DNA of 57,028 nucleotides, from positions 1-57,028 of the forward strand of contig CAIRTM010000126.1 of assembly GCA_903881505.1 (NCBI GenBank), read 5' to 3'. This document shows positions 43,228 to 51,669 of the stretch, one piece after another. The stretch comes from an uncultured delta proteobacterium. GTDB lineage: Bacteria > Desulfobacterota > WTBG01 > CAIYCZ01 > CAIRTM01. The notes beneath the pieces were generated by a model, which did no database searches, was not told the origin of the DNA, and saw nothing but the letters and a program-made list of their open reading frames with translations. Position 1 is the stretch's first letter; the number at the start of each line of letters is the position of its first letter. Both the position numbers and the translations under genes were made by a program.

Positions 43228-44009
43228 CAATGCGCATGCAACGATATGTACCGATATGCATCCTTGCAGCCTTCATGCTGCTCGCAGGATGCCTTCCTTC
43301 CGGAGACGTACCTGAGCCCCGCCTGTCGGATGATGCCTTGATTTTTTCACAGGCGCAAAAGGCGCTCGATGCACATGATTATCCGGATGCCGCGCGGCTG
43401 CTGCAGATTTTTTTGCGGGAGTTCCCGCGCTCCAAGCGCTATACCTGGGCTCTGCAGCGCATGGGCGAAGCCATGCAGGGCCTCCTGGCCAGTTATTACC
43501 TGCGTCCGATCGAGCGCGGGCAGGATGAGCCGGGCGCACGAGCGGCATTCCTGGCCTCCTACGGCAGCTACGGCTGCTGGACGGCCGCCGGCGGACGCCT
43601 GAACTACGACGGCAGCCATTACCACAGGCTGCTGGCCGACTACCCCGACTGCAACATAGCCGATGAGGCCGCCTACCGGCTGGTGCTTTTGAGCGCAGAT
43701 CCGGAGGGCCGTCCTGAAAACATCAAGCAGGAACTGGGCTATTTTGAGGAGGTGCTCGAGCGCTACCCGACGAGCTCTTTCCGCTATGAAATTTTTTATG
43801 ACATGGCATATCGCTGCCACCGGCTCTATGAACTGTATTCGTATTCAAACCGGCCGGGCGAGTCCGACCCGAAGCAGGCGCAACTCTACAGGGAAAAGGC
43901 CGTCTACCTTTACTCATTGGCGCTCAAAAGCCCGCGTCACGGATTGTTTGCCGAGAAGGCCTGGAAGAACCTGCGGGACCTTGAGGATGGACGCAGGGTG
44001 TTCCCATGA
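43224..44009 (+). CDS. TPR-like lipoprotein (BamD-related shape)
   Basis: A 261-residue lipoprotein with signal ICILAAFMLLAGC (lipid Cys at about residue 20). The mature part contains helical repeats, with the pattern AQKALDAHDYPDAARLLQIFLREFPRSKRY being typical of TPR/BamD-type outer-membrane lipoproteins. It lacks the full BamD length and specific motifs, so it may be a relative rather than BamD. It starts inside the PP2C stop (ATGA), so the two are probably made together. A perfect 8-base hairpin follows its stop at 44008-44028. Confidence 0.75.
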   Translation: MTMRMQRYVPICILAAFMLLAGCLPSGDVPEPRLSDDALIFSQAQKALDAHDYPDAARLLQIFLREFPRSKRYTWALQRMGEAMQGLLASYYLRPIERGQDEPGARAAFLASYGSYGCWTAAGGRLNYDGSHYHRLLADYPDCNIADEAAYRLVLLSADPEGRPENIKQELGYFEEVLERYPTSSFRYEIFYDMAYRCHRLYELYSYSNRPGESDPKQAQLYREKAVYLYSLALKSPRHGLFAEKAWKNLRDLEDGRRVFP

Positions 44010-44028
44010 GCCGATGTGCAATCGGCTC
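44008..44028. terminator. Perfect hairpin at the end of the lipoprotein gene
   Basis: GAGCCGAT (44008-44015) and ATCGGCTC (44021-44028) form a perfect 8-base stem around a GTGCA loop, starting within the stop codon. No U run follows directly, so it may be a weak terminator or an RNA-stabilising hairpin. Confidence 0.45.
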
Positions 44029-44097
44029 GCGTCGCGTTTATAATGGTCCACCCGAGGGAACGCTCCGGGGAGGTCCTCAGCCTGAAAGGGGATGGCT

Positions 44098-44781
44098 ATG
44101 AAACTAACAATGGTTGCCGGCAGCCCGCACGGACTGTCCGGCTTCGGCGGCAAAATGGCAGCTATCATTGAAGATCGGCTGCGCCGCCAGGGGATTGCCC
44201 TGGAAACCTTTGCGCTGGCCGACATGAGCATCCGCACCTGTGCAGGCTGCTATGTCTGCTGCAAAAAAGGCGCCTGCATCTTTGATGATGACTGGCAGGC
44301 GGTCTATGACGCCATGCTCGGCGCGGACGGCTTTATCTGGATGGCGCCGAATTACACCTTCAATGTGCCTGCGGAAATGAAAGCCTTTATCGACCGGGGC
44401 TTCAGCAATATGCATCTGCAGCTCCTGAAGGGGAAATATGCATTGCCCGTTATTACCTCGGGCAGCTGGGTGCTTGAGGATGCGCTGGACTACCTCTCAA
44501 AAACCTTGCACAGAAACGGCTGCTGGGTGGTTGACCGGATCGGGATCAGCATGGCCGAATGGGCCATGGTTCAGGAGGAGAAACGAGCTCAGCTGCTGGC
44601 GGGTGTCGACAGACTGGTGGCTGCTATCGCCGGGCAGCGTATTTTCGAGGACCAGGTCGAATCGCTGAAGGAAATGTTTGAAATGTGGCGCGCTTACCTT
44701 TCCCATTTCAAGGACGAATACCCTCATGAATGTCAAAGCTGGATCCGCCGCTGGCCCGATGCCCCATTGGATGAGGGGTGA
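44098..44781 (+). CDS. Iron-sulfur-flavoprotein-like NADPH-dependent FMN reductase
   Basis: A 227-residue flavodoxin-like protein. The FMN phosphate loop is AGSPHGLSGFGGKM near the start and the family's PNYTFNVPAEMKAFIDR follows. Between them is CAGCYVCCKKGACIFDDD, a C-x2-C-x2-C-x5-C set that resembles the compact cluster motif of iron-sulfur flavoproteins. It could pass electrons one at a time between ferredoxin and a two-electron acceptor. AAAGGGG lies 6 bases before ATG 44098; the ATG at 44092 sits too close to it. It is followed by a second related gene. Confidence 0.8.
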   Translation: MKLTMVAGSPHGLSGFGGKMAAIIEDRLRRQGIALETFALADMSIRTCAGCYVCCKKGACIFDDDWQAVYDAMLGADGFIWMAPNYTFNVPAEMKAFIDRGFSNMHLQLLKGKYALPVITSGSWVLEDALDYLSKTLHRNGCWVVDRIGISMAEWAMVQEEKRAQLLAGVDRLVAAIAGQRIFEDQVESLKEMFEMWRAYLSHFKDEYPHECQSWIRRWPDAPLDEG

Positions 44782-44957
44782 ACAGTCCCCCCTGTTGCCA
44801 TGCCAGCCGGGGGCACCCATAAGCTGGCTGCCGTGCGCCTGGTTTTTTGCATGCGTCCCGGGCTGTTCTATGCTAAAAATGTAACATTCGGCTTTTCATG
44901 CCATATGAGAGGCAACCTAACCAAGGGTCTATAAGCGCTTAGCAAAGGAGCAGTGAC

Positions 44958-45536
44958 GTGCACATTGTAGCTGTTTGCGGAAGTTCCCGCGAGGAAAGCA
45001 ATACCAATAAACTGATACGTGCCGCGGCTGAAGCCTCCGGCATTGGATGCGAGTTCATAGAACTGGGCGCCATTGATATAAAGCCCTGCAGCGGATGCAG
45101 TATGTGCATGATGAACGAAGGCGTTTGTCCGATCGACGATGATATGCATGGCGTATGCGAGAAGCTGCTTGCCGCGGACGGTTTTATTATCGGCGGGCCC
45201 ACATATTTCATGGACATCTCCGGGGCTGTCAAAAGTTTTATCGACCGCACCATGGCGGTGAAATACCGGGAGATCGGGCCGCCTCATTCGGATATGCCCT
45301 GGCATGGCACGGATCCCTTTTACGGCAAGCCGGCCGTCCTGGTGACGACGGTAGCAGGGCGCGGCCATGAGCGTGCCATTGAAACCCTCAAGGTCGCCTT
45401 TGACGACTGCCACCGCATGCGAATCGTTGAAAAGCTGGCGGAGATCGTCGGCATGAACGATGTCGACGAGATGCCCGAGACGCTGGCGCGCGCCCGCGCA
45501 GCCGGAAAGAAGCTTGCCGCCGCGTTGAAAGCATAA
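44958..45536 (+). CDS. Second iron-sulfur-flavoprotein-like FMN reductase
   Basis: A 192-residue protein of the same family. CGSSREESNTNKLI forms the FMN loop, CSGCSMCMMNEGVCPIDDDM gives C-x2-C-x2-C-x6-C, and GGPTYFMDISGAVKSFIDR is the matching flavin contact. It starts at GTG with AAAGGAG 8 bases upstream. It is not an obvious copy of the upstream gene at the C-terminus but has the same layout, so both probably diverged after an old duplication. Role likely electron transfer or detoxification in an anaerobe. Confidence 0.82.
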   Translation: MHIVAVCGSSREESNTNKLIRAAAEASGIGCEFIELGAIDIKPCSGCSMCMMNEGVCPIDDDMHGVCEKLLAADGFIIGGPTYFMDISGAVKSFIDRTMAVKYREIGPPHSDMPWHGTDPFYGKPAVLVTTVAGRGHERAIETLKVAFDDCHRMRIVEKLAEIVGMNDVDEMPETLARARAAGKKLAAALKA

Positions 45537-45565
45537 GCAGGTGCCGCAGTGCGGCAGGGGTAGCC

Positions 45566-46246
45566 ATGGCTGACATGCCTGCAGAATGTGCTGAGCTTGC
45601 TTTCCTGTTTCCGGACGGTGTCCGGATGGCCTGCATACGCGTGCAGGATGCGCCGCGCCGGCTCCATGATGCCGAGCGTGTGTATGTGAAAAAGGCAGTC
45701 GAAAAACGCCGCCGCGAATTCAGCGCCGGCCGTTTCTGCGCGCGCGAGGCCCTCAGGCAGCTGGGCTGTAATGCGGGGCCGATTGCACAGGATGCCGGAG
45801 GCGCGCCCCTGTGGCCCGAGGATATCGTCGGCGCAATCACCCACAGCAGCACCTACGCTGCGGCGGCGGTTGCCGGGAAATCTCATCTGCGCGGCATCGG
45901 CATCGATCTTGAAGCCGTGTCGCGCGTATCGGAAATGATTGCCGGGAAAATCCTGACCGGCCCCGAGAAAGCCCGGCTGCAGAATGAGCCTGATCCGCAG
46001 GAGCGCCAGCGCCTGCTCGCGCTGATTTTCAGCGCCAAGGAGGCTGTGTACAAATGCCTGCACCCGATCACGCAAGGCCGGATCGGCTTTGAGGATGCCT
46101 GCATCGAATGCGAGCCGTCGCGGTCTGTGTTACGGATACAGCTCAGTGCGCGCATAAGGCCTTTTTTCCCGGGGATTCAGGGCCTTCCCGGCCGCTATTG
46201 TTTTTTTTATGACACGGTGTGCGCGGCGGTATGGCTTGCGGCCTGA
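45566..46246 (+). CDS. 4'-phosphopantetheinyl transferase (EntD/Sfp-like)
   Basis: A 226-residue enzyme that attaches phosphopantetheine from CoA to carrier proteins. RRREFSAGRFCAREAL near residue 50, GAITHSSTYAAAAV near 90, GIDLEAV near 111 and FSAKEAVYK near 154 are the family motifs, with the magnesium-binding Asp/Glu present. EntD-type proteins serve siderophore or secondary-metabolite carriers, but a single enzyme may also serve fatty acid carriers. No carrier protein or synthase gene is near it in the window. Confidence 0.9.
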   Translation: MADMPAECAELAFLFPDGVRMACIRVQDAPRRLHDAERVYVKKAVEKRRREFSAGRFCAREALRQLGCNAGPIAQDAGGAPLWPEDIVGAITHSSTYAAAAVAGKSHLRGIGIDLEAVSRVSEMIAGKILTGPEKARLQNEPDPQERQRLLALIFSAKEAVYKCLHPITQGRIGFEDACIECEPSRSVLRIQLSARIRPFFPGIQGLPGRYCFFYDTVCAAVWLAA

Positions 46247-46416
46247 TGCAATCGCGTGCTGCACGGCCGGCGGGCCAGCCTGCCGCAGGCGATCAGGTTA
46301 TAAGGCCTGCAGCCGGGAACAGATAAAGGCTTTACCGGCACGCACGGCTGTGTTACAAACGAGGGAACGGCGCCGGGCACAGGCGCAGAGACACGCTCAG
46401 GGGGGCGCACGGGCAC

Positions 46417-48600
46417 ATGGCAGACCTTGATCATGGGAAATTGGCCGATAAAACCCTTCAGAATCTGATAACCGGCCTGACCGTTCTGAAAAAGAACATC
46501 GGCATTTATCCTCCCGGCCATACGACCATCAACCGCACAAGCTCACAGTTGCTTGAGGCCTTGTACGACGTTTTTGCGGGCGATTCGCGCATTACGATCG
46601 CCGCCACCAAAAAGGCCCTCGCGATCAACGGCACACCCTTTGAATCCAAAAGCCCGCATATTCAGGAACTCGCCCTGTTTCTCAACCAGCGGGGCATAGC
46701 CTCGCTGAGCATTGAAAAGGGCGTAGAAGCCGAAGAACTGCAGCAGTTCTTCCGCCTGGCGCTTGCCATGCCGCCGGGGTCCCTGCTCTACCAGACCCCC
46801 GATATTCAGGAGCAGATCAGGTCGCTGCCCAACATGCGGGCTGCCGAGCTTGACTTCAGCGGCGTACTGCTTACCGAGGACGGCGCGTCAGCGGACGAGG
46901 TCCGCAAAGGCAGGCAGACCACATTCTGGCAGGACTTTATGCTGAATTGCCTGCCGGACGAGGATCCTGAACTCCGGGCGGCGGCGCTCGCTGACACGAC
47001 CGCGGGCTATGACCGTGAAAGCTTCAGGCAGTTCTGCATGAAGCATAACGTCACCCCGAGCCTTCTGCTTAACAGCTATAAAGAGATGCTGAAAAAAATT
47101 TTTTCATCTTCCGACGAACACAGCAGCGCACTGGTCGGCAAGCAGGCTTTCCTCGAATCTCTCCAGAATGCGCTGGTTGATCTGGCTGAAGAACTGAAAA
47201 ACCAGCTGATGGAAATAACCGCCAGGCACTTGAGCGAAGTTGAAGACGAAGCCCTGATCCGTGACATGCTGTTCAGCATGCCGGGCGAAATGCTGCTTGC
47301 CGCGCTGGAGCGCATCTCCGGAGAGGGGCAGCAGATATCGCCGTCGCTGACAAAGCTGATGGCCAACATAGCCCGGGCTCAGGACCAGTCCGGCGCGCCG
47401 GACACAACCGGACAATTCGATACAGCCACCCGGGACAAGATTCAAAAGCTGCTCAGCAAGGAGCGCTATGATGAATACGTGCCGGAGGACTATTCCGATA
47501 TTCTTCAGAAAATTTCAGCCGGCCTTGTCGGCACCGATAAAAAAGTCGACTTTGACGTGGAAGCGCACCTGCCGGGACTGCAGGATGAACGGCTCAATCG
47601 TGATATTACAATCGCGCTGATGACCCTGATGAGCGGCGACTTGGATGAGCAGGTCTATGCCGATTTTTGCGCGCGGGTCGCCCGGGGTATCGCTGACCTG
47701 ATCCATGCGCGTGAATATACCCTGCTTGTCAATGTATATAAGGCGCTGGTACATCACGTGTCCTATAAGGCGGGCCTGGCGGCGCGCGCTGCCGCATCCG
47801 CTGCGGTGCAGGCCTTTTCGGAGGAGCGCTGCATAAAACTGCTGGCCGACGCATTTTCTGCGCGAACGGACGCCAAAGACAGCGCGCTTGAAGAGCTGGT
47901 CATGCTCACCGGCGCCCGCAACCTCGGCTGGCTGATGCGGCAGTACCTGCAGCTCTACAGCAGCGAGCGCGGGCAGCAGCTGTTCGCCCTGCTGGGCCGT
48001 TTCGGGGCGCGCGCTGCCGAGGAGGCGGTTGCGCTTCTGTCCAGCTGCACTGACGCGCAGGCCATGGCCCTGCTCAAACTGATACGGGCCAACGGCGACA
48101 ATGCCTGCATACAGGCGGTGCGCCGGCTGCTTGACAGCGACAGTGCCGACCTGCGGCTCGAGGCCCTGCGCACGCTTTTGAAAATCAAGGATGCTTCGGT
48201 GCTGCCGGTGCTGAAAAAAATGCTCTATGCCAGGGACCGGCGCACGGTTGAAAAGGCCCTGCTCTTTATACAGGAAAACGACGTTGCGGAGGTGGCTGCC
48301 GATCTGGCGTCCATGCTTAAAATCCGCTTTATCTCCCGCGACAGTCTGGCCCGCAACAAAGCCTTTTTGGCCGTGCTGGGCGCTCTCGGCAATCCGGCGG
48401 TGCTGCCGGCGCTGAAGCAAAAAGCCCAGGCGCGGTTTTCATTCACTCCACTGGCCCTGAGCCAGACGCAGGTCTTTTTGTACAAAAGTCTTGCGGGATA
48501 TCCACGCGATTCTATTGCGGGCATTATTCAGCAGGGCTTGAGCTCCGGCAATCTCGGCGTGCGCCGGGCATGCCAGGAAATAATCAACGCGCGCCGCTAG
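46417..48600 (+). CDS. HEAT-repeat protein with a YPPGH-type N-terminal module
   Basis: A 727-residue soluble protein. Residues ~10-115 (NIGIYPPGHTTINRTSSQ, AINGTPFESKSPHIQEL, QRGIASLSIEKGVEAEELQQFF) match the N-terminus of the next gene's HD-GYP protein. The last third contains HEAT-like repeats, such as VRRLLDSDSADLRLEALRTL followed by KIKDASVLPVLKKMLYARD. It appears to be a scaffold. Such proteins occur beside HD-GYP genes in deltaproteobacteria (pattern memory). Its function is unknown; it probably works with the HD-GYP protein. Confidence 0.75.
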   Translation: MADLDHGKLADKTLQNLITGLTVLKKNIGIYPPGHTTINRTSSQLLEALYDVFAGDSRITIAATKKALAINGTPFESKSPHIQELALFLNQRGIASLSIEKGVEAEELQQFFRLALAMPPGSLLYQTPDIQEQIRSLPNMRAAELDFSGVLLTEDGASADEVRKGRQTTFWQDFMLNCLPDEDPELRAAALADTTAGYDRESFRQFCMKHNVTPSLLLNSYKEMLKKIFSSSDEHSSALVGKQAFLESLQNALVDLAEELKNQLMEITARHLSEVEDEALIRDMLFSMPGEMLLAALERISGEGQQISPSLTKLMANIARAQDQSGAPDTTGQFDTATRDKIQKLLSKERYDEYVPEDYSDILQKISAGLVGTDKKVDFDVEAHLPGLQDERLNRDITIALMTLMSGDLDEQVYADFCARVARGIADLIHAREYTLLVNVYKALVHHVSYKAGLAARAAASAAVQAFSEERCIKLLADAFSARTDAKDSALEELVMLTGARNLGWLMRQYLQLYSSERGQQLFALLGRFGARAAEEAVALLSSCTDAQAMALLKLIRANGDNACIQAVRRLLDSDSADLRLEALRTLLKIKDASVLPVLKKMLYARDRRTVEKALLFIQENDVAEVAADLASMLKIRFISRDSLARNKAFLAVLGALGNPAVLPALKQKAQARFSFTPLALSQTQVFLYKSLAGYPRDSIAGIIQQGLSSGNLGVRRACQEIINARR

Positions 48601-48649
48601 ACAGCGCCCGGGCCGGCGGCGGCCCCGCAGCAGCGAACAGGTGAACATC

Positions 48650-49750
48650 ATGGCAGAAACAGGACGGCAGGAAGTTGTAAAAATAATTACGGAGATCGTG
48701 GCAACGGTCACCAACATGCACCTCTATCCGCCGACGCATCCGCAGGTTGCCCCGCTTGTCGACCGTGTCTACCAGAGTATCACCGCGCTGCTCGAGGCCT
48801 CACCCGAGCTGACGCTCATCATTGTCGATGAGGATATTGTATTCTACGGCAAACCTTTGCCCGGTGTCGGCCCCGCGGGGAAAGCGCTCATAAAACTTCT
48901 TGCGAAAAAAGGTATTGAGCGCATTACGCTGCTGAAAGGCCTGCCCAAAGAGCAGCTGTTCGGCTTTTTGAATGATCTGGCCTCCGGTGATGTAAAAACC
49001 GTGGCGTCCAGAAGCTGCATCAAAGTCGGCAAGGTTTCCTTTGACGGGGAGCTTGACGGTGAAGCGGACGATTTCACGGAGTTCAGGAATACGATCATAG
49101 CGGATTTAAAGGCGCTCTATTACGGGATCCGCAGCGGCAAGAAATTCGCGATCGATGAGGTCAAGCACATCGTTTCGCAGTTTATCGAAAACTTCACCCG
49201 GTCCATGAATCCCCTGAGCCTGCTCGCGTCCCTGAAATCAGAGGATGAATATACGTACGTGCATGCGACAAATGTGGCCCTGCTTGCCATGAGCCTTGCC
49301 GAATATCTGGGATTTTCCGGCAAACCGCTTGAAAACATCGGTGTGGCGGCGCTGCTGCATGATGTCGGCAAAATGGTCATTCCCGATGAAATTCTCAATA
49401 AGCCCGGAGCGCTTGATGCTGAAGAGCGCACGGTCATGGAAACCCATCCGCTCATGGGCCTTCAATATCTGACACAGCAGGCCGATGTTCCGTCGCTGGC
49501 CCTGATTGCCGCCATGGAGCACCACTTGAAATACGACGGCAGCGGATATCCGCATATCAGCGACAGCTGGCGGCCCAACATCGTCAGCCAGATGGTCAGC
49601 GTTGCCGATGTTTTCGACGCGCTGCGCAGCAAGCGTCCCTACCGCGGGCCCGTTGAACAGGATAAAATCATCAGTATCCTCCGCCATGAAAGCGGCAAGG
49701 CACTGAACCCCGAGCTTGTCGAGCACTTCATCACCATGATCGAGCAGTAG
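48650..49750 (+). CDS. HD-GYP domain phosphodiesterase with the same N-terminal module
   Basis: A 366-residue protein. Residues ~10-115 (NMHLYPPTHPQVAPLVDRVY, VFYGKPLPGVGPAGKAL, KGIERITLLKGLPKEQLFGF) are the module shared with the upstream HEAT protein. The HD-GYP domain follows, with ALLHDVGKMVIPDEIL near 236, ETHPLMGLQYL and EHHLKYDGSGYP near 290. HD-GYP enzymes usually degrade cyclic di-GMP. The signature HHxxxxGxGYP is intact, so it is probably active. ATG 48650 has AGGTGA just upstream; a GTG at 48641 would add three residues. It ends the two-gene unit. Confidence 0.88.
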   Translation: MAETGRQEVVKIITEIVATVTNMHLYPPTHPQVAPLVDRVYQSITALLEASPELTLIIVDEDIVFYGKPLPGVGPAGKALIKLLAKKGIERITLLKGLPKEQLFGFLNDLASGDVKTVASRSCIKVGKVSFDGELDGEADDFTEFRNTIIADLKALYYGIRSGKKFAIDEVKHIVSQFIENFTRSMNPLSLLASLKSEDEYTYVHATNVALLAMSLAEYLGFSGKPLENIGVAALLHDVGKMVIPDEILNKPGALDAEERTVMETHPLMGLQYLTQQADVPSLALIAAMEHHLKYDGSGYPHISDSWRPNIVSQMVSVADVFDALRSKRPYRGPVEQDKIISILRHESGKALNPELVEHFITMIEQ

Positions 49751-49953
49751 CCCTGCCGGCGATGTTTTGGCACTACACCCGCCCGCACACAAAGGCTGTT
49801 GCGCCGGATACAGGTGCGGATTTCCGGCATTTCCCTCATTATCCAAATCGCTATCGTGGCCGGATTTGCACAACCATCGATCCCGATTTCGATACACCGG
49901 AAGAAGATCAAAGCTCCTTTCGCGGCGGCGCGGTTTGTCGCCGAGCTTTTCAT
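49751..49953. other. Intergenic region ahead of the cooT promoter
   Basis: About 200 bases with no gene recognised, lying between the HD-GYP stop and a perfect promoter. Short frames here have no recognisable domain. Confidence 0.4.
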
Positions 49954-49983
49954 TTGACACTGCTGACAGCGGCTGTCTATAAT
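49954..49983 (+). promoter_or_regulatory. Strong sigma-70 promoter of the cooT operon
   Basis: A perfect TTGACA (49954-49959) and a perfect TATAAT (49978-49983) are separated by 18 bases and lie about 30 bases before the cooT start codon, giving a short leader. This is the best consensus promoter in the window. Confidence 0.8.
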
Positions 49984-50013
49984 CAAAACCGACCATTCTC
50001 GGGAGATCAGGCC

Positions 50014-50223
50014 ATGTGTCAAATGCGCGTAATGATGGAACATACGAGCGGCTGCGACCGGATCATGGAGGACGTGACCGCTCTTGAGGTAACCCCCGAA
50101 GGCGTCGTCCTTTCGAGCCTGTTTGAAGAGCCGCGCCTGGTTGACGGAGCAGCGGTCAAAAAAATCGATTTTATGGCAACCGTTGTTACATTATGCCCGC
50201 AGGGAGCCGAACAGCATGGGTGA
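50014..50223 (+). CDS. CooT-family nickel-binding protein
   Basis: A 69-residue protein that starts MCQMRVMME, with the conserved Cys2 of CooT, and contains MEDVTALEVTPEGVVL and LVDGAAVKKIDFMAT, the usual shape of CooT (a small dimeric Ni(II)-binding protein). CooT serves nickel insertion into CO dehydrogenase in Rhodospirillum, but homologues occur in many anaerobes without adjacent CODH. GGGAGATCAGG upstream provides the ribosome binding site. It overlaps the next gene by eight bases. No nickel enzyme is present in the window. Confidence 0.85.
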   Translation: MCQMRVMMEHTSGCDRIMEDVTALEVTPEGVVLSSLFEEPRLVDGAAVKKIDFMATVVTLCPQGAEQHG

Positions 50224-50497
50224 GCTCTGCAGCCTCGAAAAGCTCCAGCGTCTGATCCCGCACTGGATCGAGCACAACCGCAGCCATGCAGCCGAATTCA
50301 TTCGCTGGGCTGACCAGGCAGCTGCCGACGGTCAGGAGCAGGCAGCCGCGCTGATTAAAAACGCAGCCGCACTTCTGCAGAAGGCCGGGGCAGAGCTCGC
50401 AGCCGCGCTTGAGCAGGCGGGCGGGGCTGCCGCCGGACATGAACACGCGGACGGTCATTATCACCGCGATCACCGCCATCATAACCACCGCGAATAA
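50216..50497 (+). CDS. Small helical protein with a His-rich, probably metal-binding tail
   Basis: A 93-residue protein that overlaps the cooT stop and so is translationally coupled to it. The N-terminal LQRLIPHWIEHNRSHAAEF segment and following Ala-rich helices are a recurring small unit beside cooT in anaerobes (pattern memory). The C-terminal 20 residues contain nine His among Asp and Gly (HEHADGHYHRDHRHHNHRE), typical of nickel or zinc storage tails. I infer that it holds metal for, or passes it to, CooT. There is no named function I can support. Confidence 0.75.
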   Translation: MGELCSLEKLQRLIPHWIEHNRSHAAEFIRWADQAAADGQEQAAALIKNAAALLQKAGAELAAALEQAGGAAAGHEHADGHYHRDHRHHNHRE

Positions 50498-50544
50498 GCG
50501 GCCCCTGTCCGCAGCCATAGCTTCTTGAAAAGGATTACCGGATT

Positions 50545-51618
50545 ATGAAAGCCTTTCGACCTGAATGCCGCGCCCTTCTTATCGGCAGCATACCCTTGCG
50601 CGACCATCTTGAGGCGACCCGCCTGATGCTTGAGTACACGCCCGATATTCCGCTGTGGGTGCAGCTGCCGGGATTGCCGCAGGAGGGGATGATCGAACAG
50701 TTCGCGCCGGGCATGCCCGGCCTTGTGAGCGATGACGGCCGCATCCATATCGACAGCCGCGCGGATGACTTCCATGCGGAGCTGGCCGCGTTTTACGAAG
50801 ACTATATCGAAGCGTTTGAACACCCCGAGCGGCTGCTTGCGTCGCGCTTTGCGCTCAGCGACGAAACCGCGCGGGGTTTTTCCGTGCTGTGCGACATCGT
50901 CGCCGGCCGCTCGCCGGCCCCCCGCGCGCTTAAAGGCCAGATCGCCGGTCCGGTGACCATGGGCATCGGCCTGAAGGACCAGGACGGCCGTTTTGTGTTT
51001 TACGATGACACGCTGCGCGACATGCTGACCAAGCATCTGGCCATGAAGGCCGCCTGGCAGATTCACCGGCTCAAAGCCCTGGGCGCACCGGCGATCATGT
51101 TCTTTGATGACCCGGGATTGGTCAGCGTCGGATCATCGGCCTACATCAGCATATCGCGCGACATGGTCACGGGCGCGCTTGCGGAGGTGATTTCCACCGC
51201 GCAGGCGGCCGGCGGGCTTGCGGGCGTTCATGTGTGCGCCAATGCGGACTGGTCGCTGCTGCTTGAATCTCAGGCCGATATCATCAGCTTTGACGCCTAT
51301 TCATATTTCGACCGATTCATTCTGTTTGACGCGCAGGTAAAAGCGTATTTGGACGGCGGCGGCATGCTGGCCTGGGGCATTGTGCCGACCGGCAACGCGG
51401 AAGATATTGAGCGCGAAACGACTGATTCCCTGTATGGGCGCTGGCTTGCGCAGGCGCGAGCTGTTGAGCGTCTGGGCGTTGCCTGGGAGGCGCTGCTTGC
51501 GCAGAGCCTGATAACACCCAGCTGCGGAACCGGCACCCTGACCCTGGCACACGCGACCAGGGTGCTGGAGCTGACGCGGGAGTTGTCCGCGAAAATACGA
51601 CGCGAACACGGTTTATAA
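50545..51618 (+). CDS. MetE-core-like (cobalamin-independent methionine synthase-type) methyltransferase
   Basis: A 357-residue protein of the UROD/MetE-like TIM-barrel superfamily. It has the catalytic half-layout of core MetE: GVHVCANADW (His-x-Cys of a zinc site), SFDAYSYF, and SLITPSCGTGTLT with the last Cys. This suggests zinc-activated thiol methylation, for example homocysteine with a methyl donor. Short core-MetE proteins in anaerobes often take the methyl group from a corrinoid protein rather than folate. It follows the cooT pair by 47 bases, but a functional link is not shown. Exact substrate not known. Confidence 0.8.
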   Translation: MKAFRPECRALLIGSIPLRDHLEATRLMLEYTPDIPLWVQLPGLPQEGMIEQFAPGMPGLVSDDGRIHIDSRADDFHAELAAFYEDYIEAFEHPERLLASRFALSDETARGFSVLCDIVAGRSPAPRALKGQIAGPVTMGIGLKDQDGRFVFYDDTLRDMLTKHLAMKAAWQIHRLKALGAPAIMFFDDPGLVSVGSSAYISISRDMVTGALAEVISTAQAAGGLAGVHVCANADWSLLLESQADIISFDAYSYFDRFILFDAQVKAYLDGGGMLAWGIVPTGNAEDIERETTDSLYGRWLAQARAVERLGVAWEALLAQSLITPSCGTGTLTLAHATRVLELTRELSAKIRREHGL

Positions 51619-51669
51619 GCAGCCGTTGCCGCACGCCGGACTGACTCGACCGGCACCGTTCGGGACTTT

